Notes: a model not told the origin generated them from the sequence alone. 64,000 bases of DNA from Geobacillus thermocatenulatus (GCF_002217655.1 NZ_NEWK01000002.1:373164-437163); one strand, 5' to 3'. Counted from the first letter of the stretch, positions 42,798 through 51,507 are shown. Made by a program: numbers and translations.

Positions 42798-43765
42798 ACA
42801 CGCTCCTCCCAAAACGCGCGCGCAATCACTTCTTCAAGCGGCGGATCTTCGATGTTGATATCGCGGACATCAAACCGTTCCAACAACCGCGCTGCTGTCT
42901 CCGCCGCCGCCTCACGCGCCACCCGCAACACGACGGTTCCTTCTTCCATTTCCGCCACTTCGCCGTACTCGCTCCAATCGACATTCGGCAGCCGAGAAAA
43001 CCGAACCTCAAGCCGCTTGTACGGCGCCAGCTTCTCCGTCAGCACCGACAAATCCCCGTCGTAAATCAATCGCCCGTAGTTAATGATCATCACCCGGTCG
43101 CAAAGCGCCGCGACATCCCCCATATAGTGCGACGTCAACAAAATCGTCGTCTCGTGTTCCCGATTGTAGTCGACGATAAAGCGGCGCACGTTTTCCTGCG
43201 TATGGACGTCCAGCCCGATCGTCGGCTCATCCAAAAACAACACGTGCGGCCGATGCAACAGCGCGGCCGCCAGCTCGCAGCGCATCCGTTGGCCAAGCGA
43301 CAAGCTGCGCGTCGGCTTGTCAAGAAGCGGCGCCAAGTCGAGCAGCTCCGTCAATTCCTCGAGCGTCTGGCGGAACAACCGATCGTCGATGTCATAAATC
43401 GCTTTATTGACCAAAAACGTCTCCAACGGCGGAATGTCCCAAATAAGCTGGCTTTTTTGCCCCATCACCAAGCTCATCATTTTTTTAAACTCCGGCTTTT
43501 GCTCAAACGGCACAAACCCGCCGACCGTAATCTCCCCTGACGTCGGATGCAACAGGCCGGCCAACATTTTCATCGTCGTCGTTTTCCCCGCCCCGTTTGG
43601 CCCTAAAAAGCCGACGATTTCCCCTTTTTCAATCGTAAACGAAACGTCCTTCACCGCCTCAATGACGCGGTAGTCGCGCCGCCACAAATGGCGCACCGCC
43701 TCAAGCCATCCCGCATCGCGGCGATGGACGCGGAACGATTTATGCAAATGGCTGACACGGATCAC
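42794..43765 (-). CDS. ABC exporter ATP-binding protein
   Basis: 323 residues. Walker A is FLGPNGAGKTTTMKML (about 53-68), the Q-loop is in LVMGQKSQLIWDIPP, the signature is LSLGQRMRCELAAALL (about 152-167), Walker B is HVLFLDEPTIGLD (about 170-182) and the H-loop TSHYMGDV. A C-terminal extension of about 90 residues is typical of ABC-2 exporters. GTG at 43765 is favoured by TTGGAGG 9 nt upstream; an earlier ATG inside the ribosome binding site is less likely. First gene of the three-gene exporter. Confidence 0.9.
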   Translation of the reverse strand: MIRVSHLHKSFRVHRRDAGWLEAVRHLWRRDYRVIEAVKDVSFTIEKGEIVGFLGPNGAGKTTTMKMLAGLLHPTSGEITVGGFVPFEQKPEFKKMMSLVMGQKSQLIWDIPPLETFLVNKAIYDIDDRLFRQTLEELTELLDLAPLLDKPTRSLSLGQRMRCELAAALLHRPHVLFLDEPTIGLDVHTQENVRRFIVDYNREHETTILLTSHYMGDVAALCDRVMIINYGRLIYDGDLSVLTEKLAPYKRLEVRFSRLPNVDWSEYGEVAEMEEGTVVLRVAREAAAETAARLLERFDVRDINIEDPPLEEVIARAFWEERV

Positions 43766-43922
43766 AGTGCCCATCCTCCAATAGTGTACTGTTGACACTC
43801 TTTTGTATATCACACCGAGGGGGCGCGCCGCAAAGAAAAACGTTTCGTCATCTTTCTTCTATCATCTCTTGCTTTCGCCATGTATAATAGAAGGAGAATC
43901 GAACCGGAAAGGAGATTGTCGA

Positions 43923-44309
43923 ATGGGAGCGATCTCAAATGAAATGATTTGGCAAGCGATTAAAGAACTCGCCGACCAGCTGCAACAAACAAATGGACAA
44001 GTACAGCAACTTGGCGAGCAGGTGCAGCAAACAAACGAGAAAGTCCAACAACTTGGCCAACAAGTCCAACACCTTAACAGCCAAGTGCAGCAGCTGAACC
44101 ACCAAGTACAGCAAACCCATGTGCAAGTCGAGCAACTCACCAAACAAGTGCAGCAAACCAATGAACAACTCAGCCAATTAAGCCAGCAAGTATTCGACAT
44201 GGACAAACGGCTCAGCGACGTCGCCAACGGCCAAAAAATTTTGGTCGAAGAGCTGTTTGAAAACAAAAAAGAGATCAAGCGGATCAAGACGGCGCTCAAT
44301 ATGTACTAG
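43923..44309 (+). CDS. Heptad-repeat coiled-coil protein
   Basis: 128 residues. After MGAISNEMIWQAIKELADQ there are about eleven consecutive heptads of the form QVQQLxx or QVQQTNx (about 20-95), giving a continuous Gln-rich coiled coil, followed by a less regular helical end (KILVEELFENKKEIKRIKTALNMY). The DNA repeats in 21-bp steps. No membrane segment. Function unknown; such proteins are common and variable in Geobacillus. TATAAT at 43883-43888 is a likely -10 and GAAAGGAG precedes the ATG. Ended by the hairpin at 44446-44485. Confidence 0.7.
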   Translation: MGAISNEMIWQAIKELADQLQQTNGQVQQLGEQVQQTNEKVQQLGQQVQHLNSQVQQLNHQVQQTHVQVEQLTKQVQQTNEQLSQLSQQVFDMDKRLSDVANGQKILVEELFENKKEIKRIKTALNMY

Positions 44310-44445
44310 ACGTCAGTACGGTTCATTTCGTTAACCTCTTCGATGTTTCACGCCTGTGCCATATCCTATGTGAACACAGCCATCATCCAACACATACTTC
44401 CTCGCTTACGTCATACTAAAACCTCCCAACATCGTCGCTGTAAAT

Positions 44446-44485
44446 AAAGTCCGAAAGATTCTCTCAAACAAATCTTTCGGACTTT
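44446..44485 (+). terminator. Perfect 15-bp hairpin
   Basis: AAAGTCCGAAAGATT, a 10-base loop, AATCTTTCGGACTTT, then CCC. It lies 137 bp after the coiled-coil gene and ends exactly where the IS200/IS605-like relic begins. Confidence 0.6.
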
Positions 44486-44489
44486 CCCA

Positions 44490-44892
44490 TCGTCAACTAC
44501 CCCTACTTCGCTAACGCTTGAAGTGGGGGCTTGCAACTCCCCAGAAGTGCAAACGGACGTCGTCCTCCTTCCTTGACTTGGGGTTGCATCAGGGGGCAGG
44601 TTGACCGCTGCCCAACGACGCCGGTCATGCCTGCATCGTTACCGATTCTCTCGGTGTGTCTGTTGGCAGTACTTGGCTTCCACACACAACAGACAGACCT
44701 ACGCTCGATGTTTGACGGTTGCAACGTTTCCTGCAACCCACTCCATCCATCGAGCAGCCGTTATTGGAGTGCCTTTATTGAACGGTTTTCTCCACGCCTT
44801 TATTCGATCATACACAAAAGAAAGGGGGAACGCGCATTCCTCTCCCACTTACTTCCTTTGGTCGTTGAAGCGGGAGTCTCCTGCGCGAAATA
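44490..44892 (+). mobile_element. Second IS200/IS605-type relic with structured ends
   Basis: Starts ATCGTCAACTACCCCTACTT and a hairpin closing with GAAGTGGGGGCTTG, then has a GTGTGT...ACACAC hairpin (about 44656-44690) and ends with CATTCCTCTCCCACTT...AAGCGGGAGTCTCCTGC. The order and several motifs match 3357-3575, although the middle differs in length and sequence. No tnpA or tnpB frame is intact; the longest frames inside lack ribosome binding sites. Probably a non-autonomous derivative that retains the transposon ends and possibly a guide-RNA scaffold. Confidence 0.55.
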
Positions 44893-45046
44893 GGATGAAA
44901 AAGACACCACATCTCGGCTCATCGACCTAACATCCCTTTCACCGTCATTTGTTCCTCCATCAACAATAAGGTTCCAAACTAGCCTAGTCCGCTTTCTTTC
45001 TGTAATGCCCACGACTTCTTCCGCTTATATCCATCACGAATACGAG

Positions 45047-45086
45047 AAAGGTTATTATTAAGCGTCACCACTTAATAACAACCTTT
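45047..45086. terminator. Hairpin after the acetoacetyl-CoA synthetase gene
   Basis: AAAGGTTATTATTAAG and CTTAATAACAACCTTT form a long stem with one mismatch, 22 nt after the minus-strand stop. Between 44893 and 45046 nothing else was recognised. Confidence 0.6.
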
Positions 45087-45108
45087 CGCACGCTTCCAAA
45101 AAGGGACT

Positions 45109-47097
45109 TCAGCTTATTTGCGTCTTCGCCAGCTCGAGGAAAAAGTCGAGCGCCTCCGGATTGGCCATCGAGCCTGGATTGACCGCCTTTTCGAGCGGGA
45201 AGCCTAAGAGCAGCTTGCGGATCGGAATCTCCATTTTCTTGCCGTTTAGCGTTTTCGGAATTTGCTTCACCTCGTAAATTTCATCTGGAACAAAGCGCGG
45301 CGAGACGTGTTGCCGGATCGATTGGCGGATGCGCTCTTTCAGCTCGTCATCGAGCACTGCGCCCGGCTTGAGGACGACAAACAGCGGCATAAACGACTGC
45401 TTACCCATCATTTCCAAATCAACAATGAGGCTTTCGAACACCCCGTCGACCGCTTCGACCGCACGGTAAATTTCGCTCGTGCCCATGCGGACGCCGGCGC
45501 GGTTGATCGTCGAGTCGGAGCGTCCGTAAATGACGCATCCCCCTTGTTCGTCAATTTTAATCCAGTCGCCGTGCTTCCAGACGCCCGGGTACGTGTCAAA
45601 ATAGCTGTTCCGATACCGTTCGCCGTCTGGATCGTTCCAGAAAAAGAGCGGCATCGACGGCATCGGCTTCGTGATGACAAGTTCACCGACTTCATTGACA
45701 AGCGGCCGGCCGCTTTCGTCAAACGCCTGCACATCCGCGCCCAACGCGCGGCACGAGAGGACGCCGGCGCGCACCGGCAAAATGGGGGAGCCGACGACAA
45801 ACGCGGTGCACACATCCGTTCCCCCGCTGCATGATGCCAGGCAAATATCCTCTTTCACGTTTTCATACACCCAGGCGAACCCCTCGACCGTCAGCGGAGA
45901 ACCGGTCGAGAGCACGGCCTCGAGCTTTGACAAGTCAAATTGCTCTTTCGGCTTCAGGCCGAGCTTCATGCAGATGTTGATAAACGCCGCGCTTGTGCCA
46001 AAATGGGTGATGCCTGCTTTCTCCGCAAGATCCCATAAGACATTGCCATCCGGGTACGTCGGGCTGCCGTCATAAAGCACGATGGTCGAGCCGGCAAGCA
46101 ACCCGCCGATCAAAAAGTTCCACATCATCCACCCGGTCGTTGTAAACCAGAAAAACGTGCTGTCTTTCGTCAAGTTTTCCGCAATCGTGAGCGCTTTTAA
46201 ATGCTCAAGCAAAATGCCGCCATGCCCTTGGACGATCGGCTTCGGCAAACCGGTCGTTCCCGAAGAATACAAAATCCAAAGCGGATGGTCAAACGGAACG
46301 TCTTCATAGACGAGCTCCGCCTTGTCCGCCACGACATCATCCCACAGCACAACGCCCTCATCCGGTGCTTCCATCTGCCCGCGCCAATACGGAAGCAGCA
46401 CCGTCTTTTTCAATGACGGCAATTTGGCGCGCAATTCCGATACGACCGGCATTTTGTCAAATTCTTTGCCGTTGTATTGGCAGCCGTCGACGGCAAACAA
46501 GACAGTCGGCTCGATTTGCGCGAACCGGTCAATGACGCTGCCAGCGCCAAAATCCGGCGAGCAGCTGGACCAAATGGCGCCAATCGAGGCGCACGCCAAA
46601 AACGCCATCACCGTCTCAGGGATATTCGGCATATACGCGACAACGCGGTCGCCGCGCTTCACTCCCATCGCTCGCAATGCTTTGGCGATCGCTGCCGTTT
46701 TTTCGCCGAGCTCCTGCCATGACACTTCCCGGTACGGCACGTGCTCTGAACGGAAAATGATGGCCGAGCGGTCGGCGCGCGCATGCCGGAAAATATGTTT
46801 CGCATAGTTGAGCGTGGCACCTGGAAACCATTCCGCCCCCGGCATCTTCCGTTCACGCAGCACACATTCATACGGCGTTGTCGCCTGAACATCACAATAT
46901 TCCCAAACCGTTCCCCAAAATGACTCAAGCTCCTCCACCGACCATGTCCACAGCTCGCGGTATGAAGAGAAGGAGAGCCCTTTCTGTTCTCTCAACCAAT
47001 CCATATATCGATAAAGGTTGGAGCTCTTGATTTGTTCCTCCGTCGGCTGCCAAAGAATCGTCCCTTCCGTAATCGCTTTCATTTCATCGCGCGTCAA
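45109..47097 (-). CDS. Acetoacetate-CoA ligase
   Basis: 662 residues, the length of acetoacetyl-CoA synthetases. The N-terminal ACAS_N part has LYRYMDWLREQKGLSFSSY and EWFPGATLNYAKHIF. The ATP motif is LYSSGTTGLPKPIVQGHGG (about 277-295), then STGSPLTVEGFAWVYENV, ASCSGGTDVCTAFV, HGDWIKIDEQGGCVIYGRSDSTINRAGVRMGTSEIY and the late lysine in TLNGKKMEIPIRKLL. It activates acetoacetate for ketone-body or PHB-type metabolism. The start is uncertain: TTG at 47097, or ATG at 47082; neither has a strong ribosome binding site. Single gene. Confidence 0.92.
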   Translation of the reverse strand: MTRDEMKAITEGTILWQPTEEQIKSSNLYRYMDWLREQKGLSFSSYRELWTWSVEELESFWGTVWEYCDVQATTPYECVLRERKMPGAEWFPGATLNYAKHIFRHARADRSAIIFRSEHVPYREVSWQELGEKTAAIAKALRAMGVKRGDRVVAYMPNIPETVMAFLACASIGAIWSSCSPDFGAGSVIDRFAQIEPTVLFAVDGCQYNGKEFDKMPVVSELRAKLPSLKKTVLLPYWRGQMEAPDEGVVLWDDVVADKAELVYEDVPFDHPLWILYSSGTTGLPKPIVQGHGGILLEHLKALTIAENLTKDSTFFWFTTTGWMMWNFLIGGLLAGSTIVLYDGSPTYPDGNVLWDLAEKAGITHFGTSAAFINICMKLGLKPKEQFDLSKLEAVLSTGSPLTVEGFAWVYENVKEDICLASCSGGTDVCTAFVVGSPILPVRAGVLSCRALGADVQAFDESGRPLVNEVGELVITKPMPSMPLFFWNDPDGERYRNSYFDTYPGVWKHGDWIKIDEQGGCVIYGRSDSTINRAGVRMGTSEIYRAVEAVDGVFESLIVDLEMMGKQSFMPLFVVLKPGAVLDDELKERIRQSIRQHVSPRFVPDEIYEVKQIPKTLNGKKMEIPIRKLLLGFPLEKAVNPGSMANPEALDFFLELAKTQIS

Positions 47098-47221
47098 TGG
47101 ACGCCGTCACCGCCTTTCTGTTCATCATGAGTTCAGACTATTCATATGATAACATGATTTCCTACTGTTTTGAATAGTTGTTGGTTCGACAACTCTGTCA
47201 GAAAAAGAGGAAACAAATTTG

Positions 47222-47251
47222 TTGACAACAGCGAGGCAACTGGAATATGAT
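47222..47251 (+). promoter_or_regulatory. Promoter of the feo operon
   Basis: TTGACA (47222-47227), 18-bp spacer, TATGAT (47246-47251). About 70 bp upstream of feoA. I could not see a consensus Fur box around it. Confidence 0.65.
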
Positions 47252-47319
47252 AAATTCAAAAGTTGGTCTAGGCAAAAAAAATGTCTTTAGTAAAAAATAT
47301 TAACCGGAGGGAAACTTTT

Positions 47320-47574
47320 ATGGCACCAGCAAAATACTGCCGCCTCTCCGATACGAAACCAGGCGATCGATTTCGCATCGAAAAGGTTGATGTTCCTGAT
47401 CCTGTGTTAAAAAGGCGGTTGCTTGATTTGGGATTTGTACCCGGCGGGGAAGTGAAGGTGGGACAAAGAAGCCCGCTTGGCGACCCGACCGCCTATCGCG
47501 TTTGTGGAACGACGATCGCATTAAGGAAAGAAGAAAGCGACTATATTTACGGGGAGAAGATCCACCATGACTGA
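47320..47574 (+). CDS. feoA: FeoA family protein
   Basis: 84 residues. An SH3-like fold: CRLSDTKPGDRFRIEKVDVPDPVLKRRLLDLGFVPGGEVKVGQRSPLGDP is the standard FeoA core with the LLDLGFVPG motif. It assists FeoB in ferrous iron uptake. The ATG at 47320 has CCGGAGGG upstream. The gene overlaps the next by 8 bp. Confidence 0.92.
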   Translation: MAPAKYCRLSDTKPGDRFRIEKVDVPDPVLKRRLLDLGFVPGGEVKVGQRSPLGDPTAYRVCGTTIALRKEESDYIYGEKIHHD

Positions 47575-48301
47575 TAGGACGTATACAGTTGCCCTAATGG
47601 GAAATCCGAACACCGGCAAGAGCACGTTGTTCAACGTCTTAACGGGCCTGCGCCAACATACCGGCAACTGGCCCGGGAAAACGGTCACTCATGCGGAAGG
47701 AGAATGCCGCCACCGCGGCGCATTGTACCGGATCGTCGACTTGCCAGGAACGTATTCGCTCTATTCCAATTCAGCCGATGAAGAGGTGGCGCGCGATTTT
47801 CTCCTGTTTCAACGTCCTGACGTCACGGTCGTTGTCGTCGACGCGACGGCATTAGAACGCAACTTGAATCTAGCGCTTCAAGTATTGGAAATGACCGACC
47901 GGGTCATTGTCGCCATCAATTTGATGGATGAAGCGAAAAAGAAAGGCATTCATATCAACACAAAAAAATTGGCTGCCAAACTCGGTGTGCCGGTCGTGCC
48001 GATCTCGGCCCGCAACCGGGAAGGAATCGATGCACTGCTTGATACGGTGGATGCCATGGCGCATGGACGCATTCACACCACCCCGCTTTCCATCCGGTAC
48101 AGTCCGGAAATCGAACGAGGCATTGCCAAGCTCTTGCCCCTTGTCAAGGAACTGATGGGTGACACGCATCCTGCTCGCTGGATCGCTCTTCGTCTCCTTG
48201 ACGGTGATGCATCGCTGCTTCAAGCGCTGAAACAACCGCCGCAACGATTGATCAAGGAGGGGAACGCGTATGCCTGCTGCGGATCTGTCAAATCAGTTTG
48301 A
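47567..48301 (+). CDS. feoB: FeoB GTPase domain as a separate protein
   Basis: 244 residues, containing only the N-terminal G domain of FeoB and part of the helical regulatory segment. G1 is GNPNTGKST (12-20), G2 region GNWPGKTVTHAEG, G3 DLPGTYSL, G4 NLMDE and G5 SARNREG are intact, so GTP binding is expected. There is no membrane segment. The membrane part is encoded by the next gene, which overlaps by 32 bp in another frame and has its own strong ribosome binding site. This is a division of FeoB, not a simple sequencing frameshift. Confidence 0.9.
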   Translation: MTDRTYTVALMGNPNTGKSTLFNVLTGLRQHTGNWPGKTVTHAEGECRHRGALYRIVDLPGTYSLYSNSADEEVARDFLLFQRPDVTVVVVDATALERNLNLALQVLEMTDRVIVAINLMDEAKKKGIHINTKKLAAKLGVPVVPISARNREGIDALLDTVDAMAHGRIHTTPLSIRYSPEIERGIAKLLPLVKELMGDTHPARWIALRLLDGDASLLQALKQPPQRLIKEGNAYACCGSVKSV

Positions 48302-49664
48302 CCAGCTCATGAAAGAAGCCAAGTCATTAGCACCGGCTGACACGCGTGAACAGATCGTTTCTGCCATTTTCCAAACGTCAGCTGCGCTTTCTCAAGAATG
48401 TGTCACGCATACAGCGGCCGCAAAACGCGATCGAACAGAACAAATTGACCGCATCGTCACGTCGAAGCAGTGGGGATTTCCGATTATGCTGGCGCTGCTT
48501 GCCGCTGTCCTGTACATGACAATCGCCGGCGCCAACGTATTTTCCGATTCGCTCGCCCGCTTGTTCGGAACGATCGAAACGTATCTCACCATGGCGTTTC
48601 AAGCGATGCACGCCCCCGACTGGCTGCACGGCCTCCTTGTGCTTGGTCTATACCGAGGCACAGCTTGGGTTGTCAGCGTGATGCTGCCGCCGATGGCGAT
48701 TTTCTTTCCCGTATTCGCGTTGCTCGAAAACTACGGCTACTTGCCCCGTGTCGCCTTCAACATGGATCGCTTGTTTCAAAAAGCGGGGGCGCATGGCAAA
48801 CAATCGCTGACGATGGCCATGGGCTTCGGCTGCAACGCGGCGGCCATCATGTCGACGCGCATTATCGAATCGCCGCGCGAGCGGATGCTCGCGATTTTGA
48901 CGAACAACTTCGTCCCGTGCAACGGACGTTGGCCAACGCTGATTTTGCTTTCTTCCTTATTTATGGCAGCCGGCTATACAGGCGGATGGAACACATTCAT
49001 GACAGCGGGTGTGGTCGTCGCCATGGTGTTGTTTGGCATCGTCGTCACGTTGACCGTTTCATGGGTCTTATCCAAGACGGCCTTGCGCGGCATTCCGACC
49101 CATTACACGCTGGAGCTGCCGCCGTACCGGCGCCCGAAAATCATGGAGACGATCATCCGGGCCACCCTCGACAAATCACTCTATGTACTGAAACGGGCGG
49201 TCACCGTTGCGGCGCCAGCCGGCGTCATCACATGGATTCTCGCCAATCTTCATATCGGCGACACAACCGCGCTGGCCGCTTTCGCCCACCGGCTTGACCC
49301 ATTTGCCCAATCATTGGGATTGGATGGCTACATTTTGATGGCGTTCATTTTAGGCTTGCCAGCCAATGAAATTGTCGTGCCGATTTTGCTGATGGGCTAT
49401 TTATCCGCGGGGGCGCTCATCGAAGCCGATGGTCTGCATTCTCTTAAACAACTTTTGCTCGACCACGGCTGGACGTGGCTCACCGCCCTCAATATGATGC
49501 TGTTTTCCCTGCTTCACTACCCATGCGGCACGACGCTCGTCAACATTTACAAAGAAACGAAAAGCGCAAAATGGACGTTCGTCGCCTTTGCCTTGCCGAC
49601 AGCGATTGCCATTGCGGTCACCTTTACGACCGCACAGCTGGCGAGATGGCTCGGGCTCGTATAA
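48270..49664 (+). CDS. feoB: FeoB membrane permease domain as a separate protein
   Basis: 464 residues. A helical linker (about 1-65: FDQLMKEAKSLAPADTREQI) precedes the FeoB_N/Gate membrane region: WGFPIMLALLAAVLYMTIAGAN, FPVFALLENYGYLPRVAFNMDRLFQKAGAHGKQSLTMAMGFGCNAAAIMSTRIIESPRERMLAILTNNFVPCNGRWPTL (split here only by reading) and two Gate repeats. GCN and CNGR motifs with the conserved cysteines are present. AAGGAGGGGAACGCGT precedes its ATG, so it is translated independently. Together with the GTPase protein it should import Fe(II). Confidence 0.9.
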   Translation: MPAADLSNQFDQLMKEAKSLAPADTREQIVSAIFQTSAALSQECVTHTAAAKRDRTEQIDRIVTSKQWGFPIMLALLAAVLYMTIAGANVFSDSLARLFGTIETYLTMAFQAMHAPDWLHGLLVLGLYRGTAWVVSVMLPPMAIFFPVFALLENYGYLPRVAFNMDRLFQKAGAHGKQSLTMAMGFGCNAAAIMSTRIIESPRERMLAILTNNFVPCNGRWPTLILLSSLFMAAGYTGGWNTFMTAGVVVAMVLFGIVVTLTVSWVLSKTALRGIPTHYTLELPPYRRPKIMETIIRATLDKSLYVLKRAVTVAAPAGVITWILANLHIGDTTALAAFAHRLDPFAQSLGLDGYILMAFILGLPANEIVVPILLMGYLSAGALIEADGLHSLKQLLLDHGWTWLTALNMMLFSLLHYPCGTTLVNIYKETKSAKWTFVAFALPTAIAIAVTFTTAQLARWLGLV

Positions 49665-49668
49665 ACGG

Positions 49669-49711
49669 CGCAGCCCCGCTTCCCGATCGAGGGAAACGGG
49701 GCTGTTTTTTT
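49669..49711 (+). terminator. Terminator of the feo operon
   Basis: CAGCCCCG, a 16-base loop, CGGGGCTG then TTTTTTT, right after the feoB stop. Confidence 0.9.
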
Positions 49712-49901
49712 GGACAATGAAAAAGCAGTTCTTCACCAAACGTTGTACTGAAAGGCGCCCACTCATAGCTTTCATCCATTTCTTGAATCATGAATGAGGT
49801 TGCATGATGGCGCAAGAAACCGATCCGATTGGCCAAGCGCATATTATGGCGATGAACCGAAGAAACAGCGCCGCCTCCAATTCTCCACCCTTCTTCCCTA
49901 T

Positions 49902-50528
49902 CTATACTTCCTTGACTTCTTCTAGATGGGAAACATCGCCTTCCACAACCAGGTGAAACACGTCCGCATTCACCTCCACAATCGTCACGCTCGTGCCGTA
50001 CATATACGGCGGCGCCCACAGCTGGTCAAGCGGCGCGCCCTTGAACGCCGCCACAAGCGTTTTCAGCACGACGGCGTGAGTGACGATTAACACCGTTTCT
50101 CCTTCGTGCCGCTCGATGATGCGCCGCACCGCTTCAAGCGCCCGCTGTTGCACGTCGCAAAACCGCTCGCCGCGCTTTGGAGCGTACAGATGGGGGGCGT
50201 TCCAAAAATGGTCGAACGCGATCGGATCCATTTCCCGGATCTCGTCATGCGTCTTGCCTTCCCAATCGCCAAGACGAATCTCGCGCAGCCGCTCGTCTTG
50301 ATAGATCGGAATGAGCCGCCCGCCGCGGACGAGCTCAGCCGTTTCCAGCGCCCGGCCGCTTGTGCTTGTGTAAATCGCGGCCAATTCCACCTCTTCAAGC
50401 CGCTTTCCAAGCCGCATGGCGTCTTGCCGCCCTTTTTCCGTGAGCGGCGAGTCTTGCCATCCTTGCATCCGCTTTTCGACGTTCCACTTCGTTTCCCCAT
50501 GTCTGGTCAAATACAAGGTTGTCCCCAT
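49902..50528 (-). CDS. phoE: Broad-specificity phosphatase of the histidine phosphatase family
   Basis: 208 residues. The catalytic histidine is His10 in LYLTRHGETKWNVEKRMQGWQDSPLTEKG, the general acid lies in REIRLGDWEGKTHDE and the second histidine in VLIVTHAVVLK. The sequence is very close to PhoE (formerly YhfR) of G. stearothermophilus, a phosphoglycerate-mutase-like enzyme shown to be a phosphatase with wide specificity. GGAGAAG precedes the ATG. Monocistronic. Confidence 0.93.
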   Translation of the reverse strand: MGTTLYLTRHGETKWNVEKRMQGWQDSPLTEKGRQDAMRLGKRLEEVELAAIYTSTSGRALETAELVRGGRLIPIYQDERLREIRLGDWEGKTHDEIREMDPIAFDHFWNAPHLYAPKRGERFCDVQQRALEAVRRIIERHEGETVLIVTHAVVLKTLVAAFKGAPLDQLWAPPYMYGTSVTIVEVNADVFHLVVEGDVSHLEEVKEV

Positions 50529-50560
50529 GTGTTTGCTTCTCCTCTCTATTCATCTATCGA

Positions 50561-50704
50561 TCATTCAACCGCCCGCTTAGGCAAGCGAAACGCAACAGAT
50601 CCGCTTTTCATCTCTGCTTGAGCGCCTTTCGGCAGCACTGCCATTGGATCTGTATGGCCAAGATCGGCATTATGCACAACTGAAAACTCACACCCGCTTG
50701 TCAT
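50561..50704 (-). CDS. 47-residue protein coupled to a GNAT gene
   Basis: MTSGCEFSVVHNADLGHTD... to KRAVE. The ATG overlaps the stop of the upstream GNAT gene as ATGA. The sequence looks like a compact beta-hairpin/zinc-less small domain with one cysteine. No family recognised and no strong ribosome binding site other than the coupling. It may be a real small protein or a fortuitous frame. Confidence 0.45.
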   Translation of the reverse strand: MTSGCEFSVVHNADLGHTDPMAVLPKGAQAEMKSGSVAFRLPKRAVE

Positions 50705-51156
50705 CCGCTTCGTTTCACGAGTTTCGTTAACTCGATTTTTTCTGGCGTTTCGATGCGCTCGATGGCACGAAACCCATGGCGTCCGTAAAAGCGAAGGGCC
50801 GGCGCGTTGCCGCTTCCGGTCGTCACGACGATCTCGCTGATCGACGGCTCTTGCTTGATGACAAAGTCGAGCAACGCGCTGGCGATCCCTTGGCGGAAAC
50901 AATCCGGGTCGACCATCAGCCGGCAAAGGTGAAGCGTCGATCCGCTTCGCTCATAGGCGATCGCCCCAACGAGCCATTCGCCTTGAAAATAGCCGAAAAA
51001 GCGCTCGCCGCATCGTTGCAGAGAAGCGATCGCATCGTGAGGCGGCGGAAGCGCTGTGCTGCCGATGAGCTGCGCCTCGATCGCATACGCGCGCCGCTGC
51101 AGGCGCAGCACCATAGCGGCCGTTTTCTCATCTGCGATCTGAAGTTCCGCAATCAT
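50701..51156 (-). CDS. GNAT family N-acetyltransferase
   Basis: 151 residues. LHLCRLMVDPDCFRQGIASALLDFVIKQ (about 75-102) is the acetyl-CoA-binding motif, followed by VTTGSGNAPALRFYGRHGFRAIERIETPEKIELTKLVK, typical of motif B and the last beta strand. Target unknown. GAAAGGGAGAGG precedes the ATG. It is followed directly by the overlapping 47-residue gene. Confidence 0.83.
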   Translation of the reverse strand: MIAELQIADEKTAAMVLRLQRRAYAIEAQLIGSTALPPPHDAIASLQRCGERFFGYFQGEWLVGAIAYERSGSTLHLCRLMVDPDCFRQGIASALLDFVIKQEPSISEIVVTTGSGNAPALRFYGRHGFRAIERIETPEKIELTKLVKRSG

Positions 51157-51177
51157 GTTCCTCTCCCTTTCGATGGC

Positions 51178-51203
51178 GAAAAAGCGGCCGAGCCCGGCCG
51201 CTT
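51178..51203 (-). terminator. Terminator
   Basis: On the minus strand AAGCGGCC, a 6-base loop, GGCCGCTT then TTTCGCC, just after the stop of the 99-residue gene. Confidence 0.75.
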
Positions 51204-51207
51204 GTCG

Positions 51208-51507
51208 TTAATGAATCACTTCTTCCATCGCCTCTTGCAGCGAATGAAAGCCTTTTTTCTCCCGACCGTCTTTTCGAACGGTCCATTCCTGCTTCTCAAG
51301 CGCCAGTTCACCGCGTTCGTTTTTTACAAACGGCATGTGAATGGTGATCATCTCGTCGTCTTTGTTGATCGTATAACCGATATAATAGCGATTGCCTTCA
51401 CCATGCTCTTCAAAAATGCCGACTTGGTCGAGGCCATACGCTTCCATCATCGGCTCAAGCGTATCGATAAACTCGTCGATCACGACGCTTCTTGGCGCAA
51501 ATTCCAT
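51208..51507 (-). CDS. Conserved Bacillaceae protein, 99 residues
   Basis: An acidic alpha/beta protein: [92 protein letters not shown] (described in segments). The last part ([12 protein letters not shown]) resembles a YcgL/DUF-type helix. I recognise it as a widespread Bacillaceae hypothetical but cannot name its function. GAGGAGG precedes the ATG at 51507. Confidence 0.65.
   Translation of the reverse strand: MEFAPRSVVIDEFIDTLEPMMEAYGLDQVGIFEEHGEGNRYYIGYTINKDDEMITIHMPFVKNERGELALEKQEWTVRKDGREKKGFHSLQEAMEEVIH

Noticed and set aside
44531-44930. Frames of 109-120 codons inside the second IS-like relic
   Set aside because: They contain the hairpin sequences, have no ribosome binding site and do not resemble TnpA or TnpB.
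47180-47320. Fur box upstream of feoA
   Set aside because: Looked for TGATAATnATTATCA-type sites around the promoter and found none convincing; regulation may be by another metal regulator.
50701-51156. GNAT-type toxin-antitoxin system
   Set aside because: No ribbon-helix-helix antitoxin gene upstream; the only coupled gene is downstream and unlike known antitoxins.
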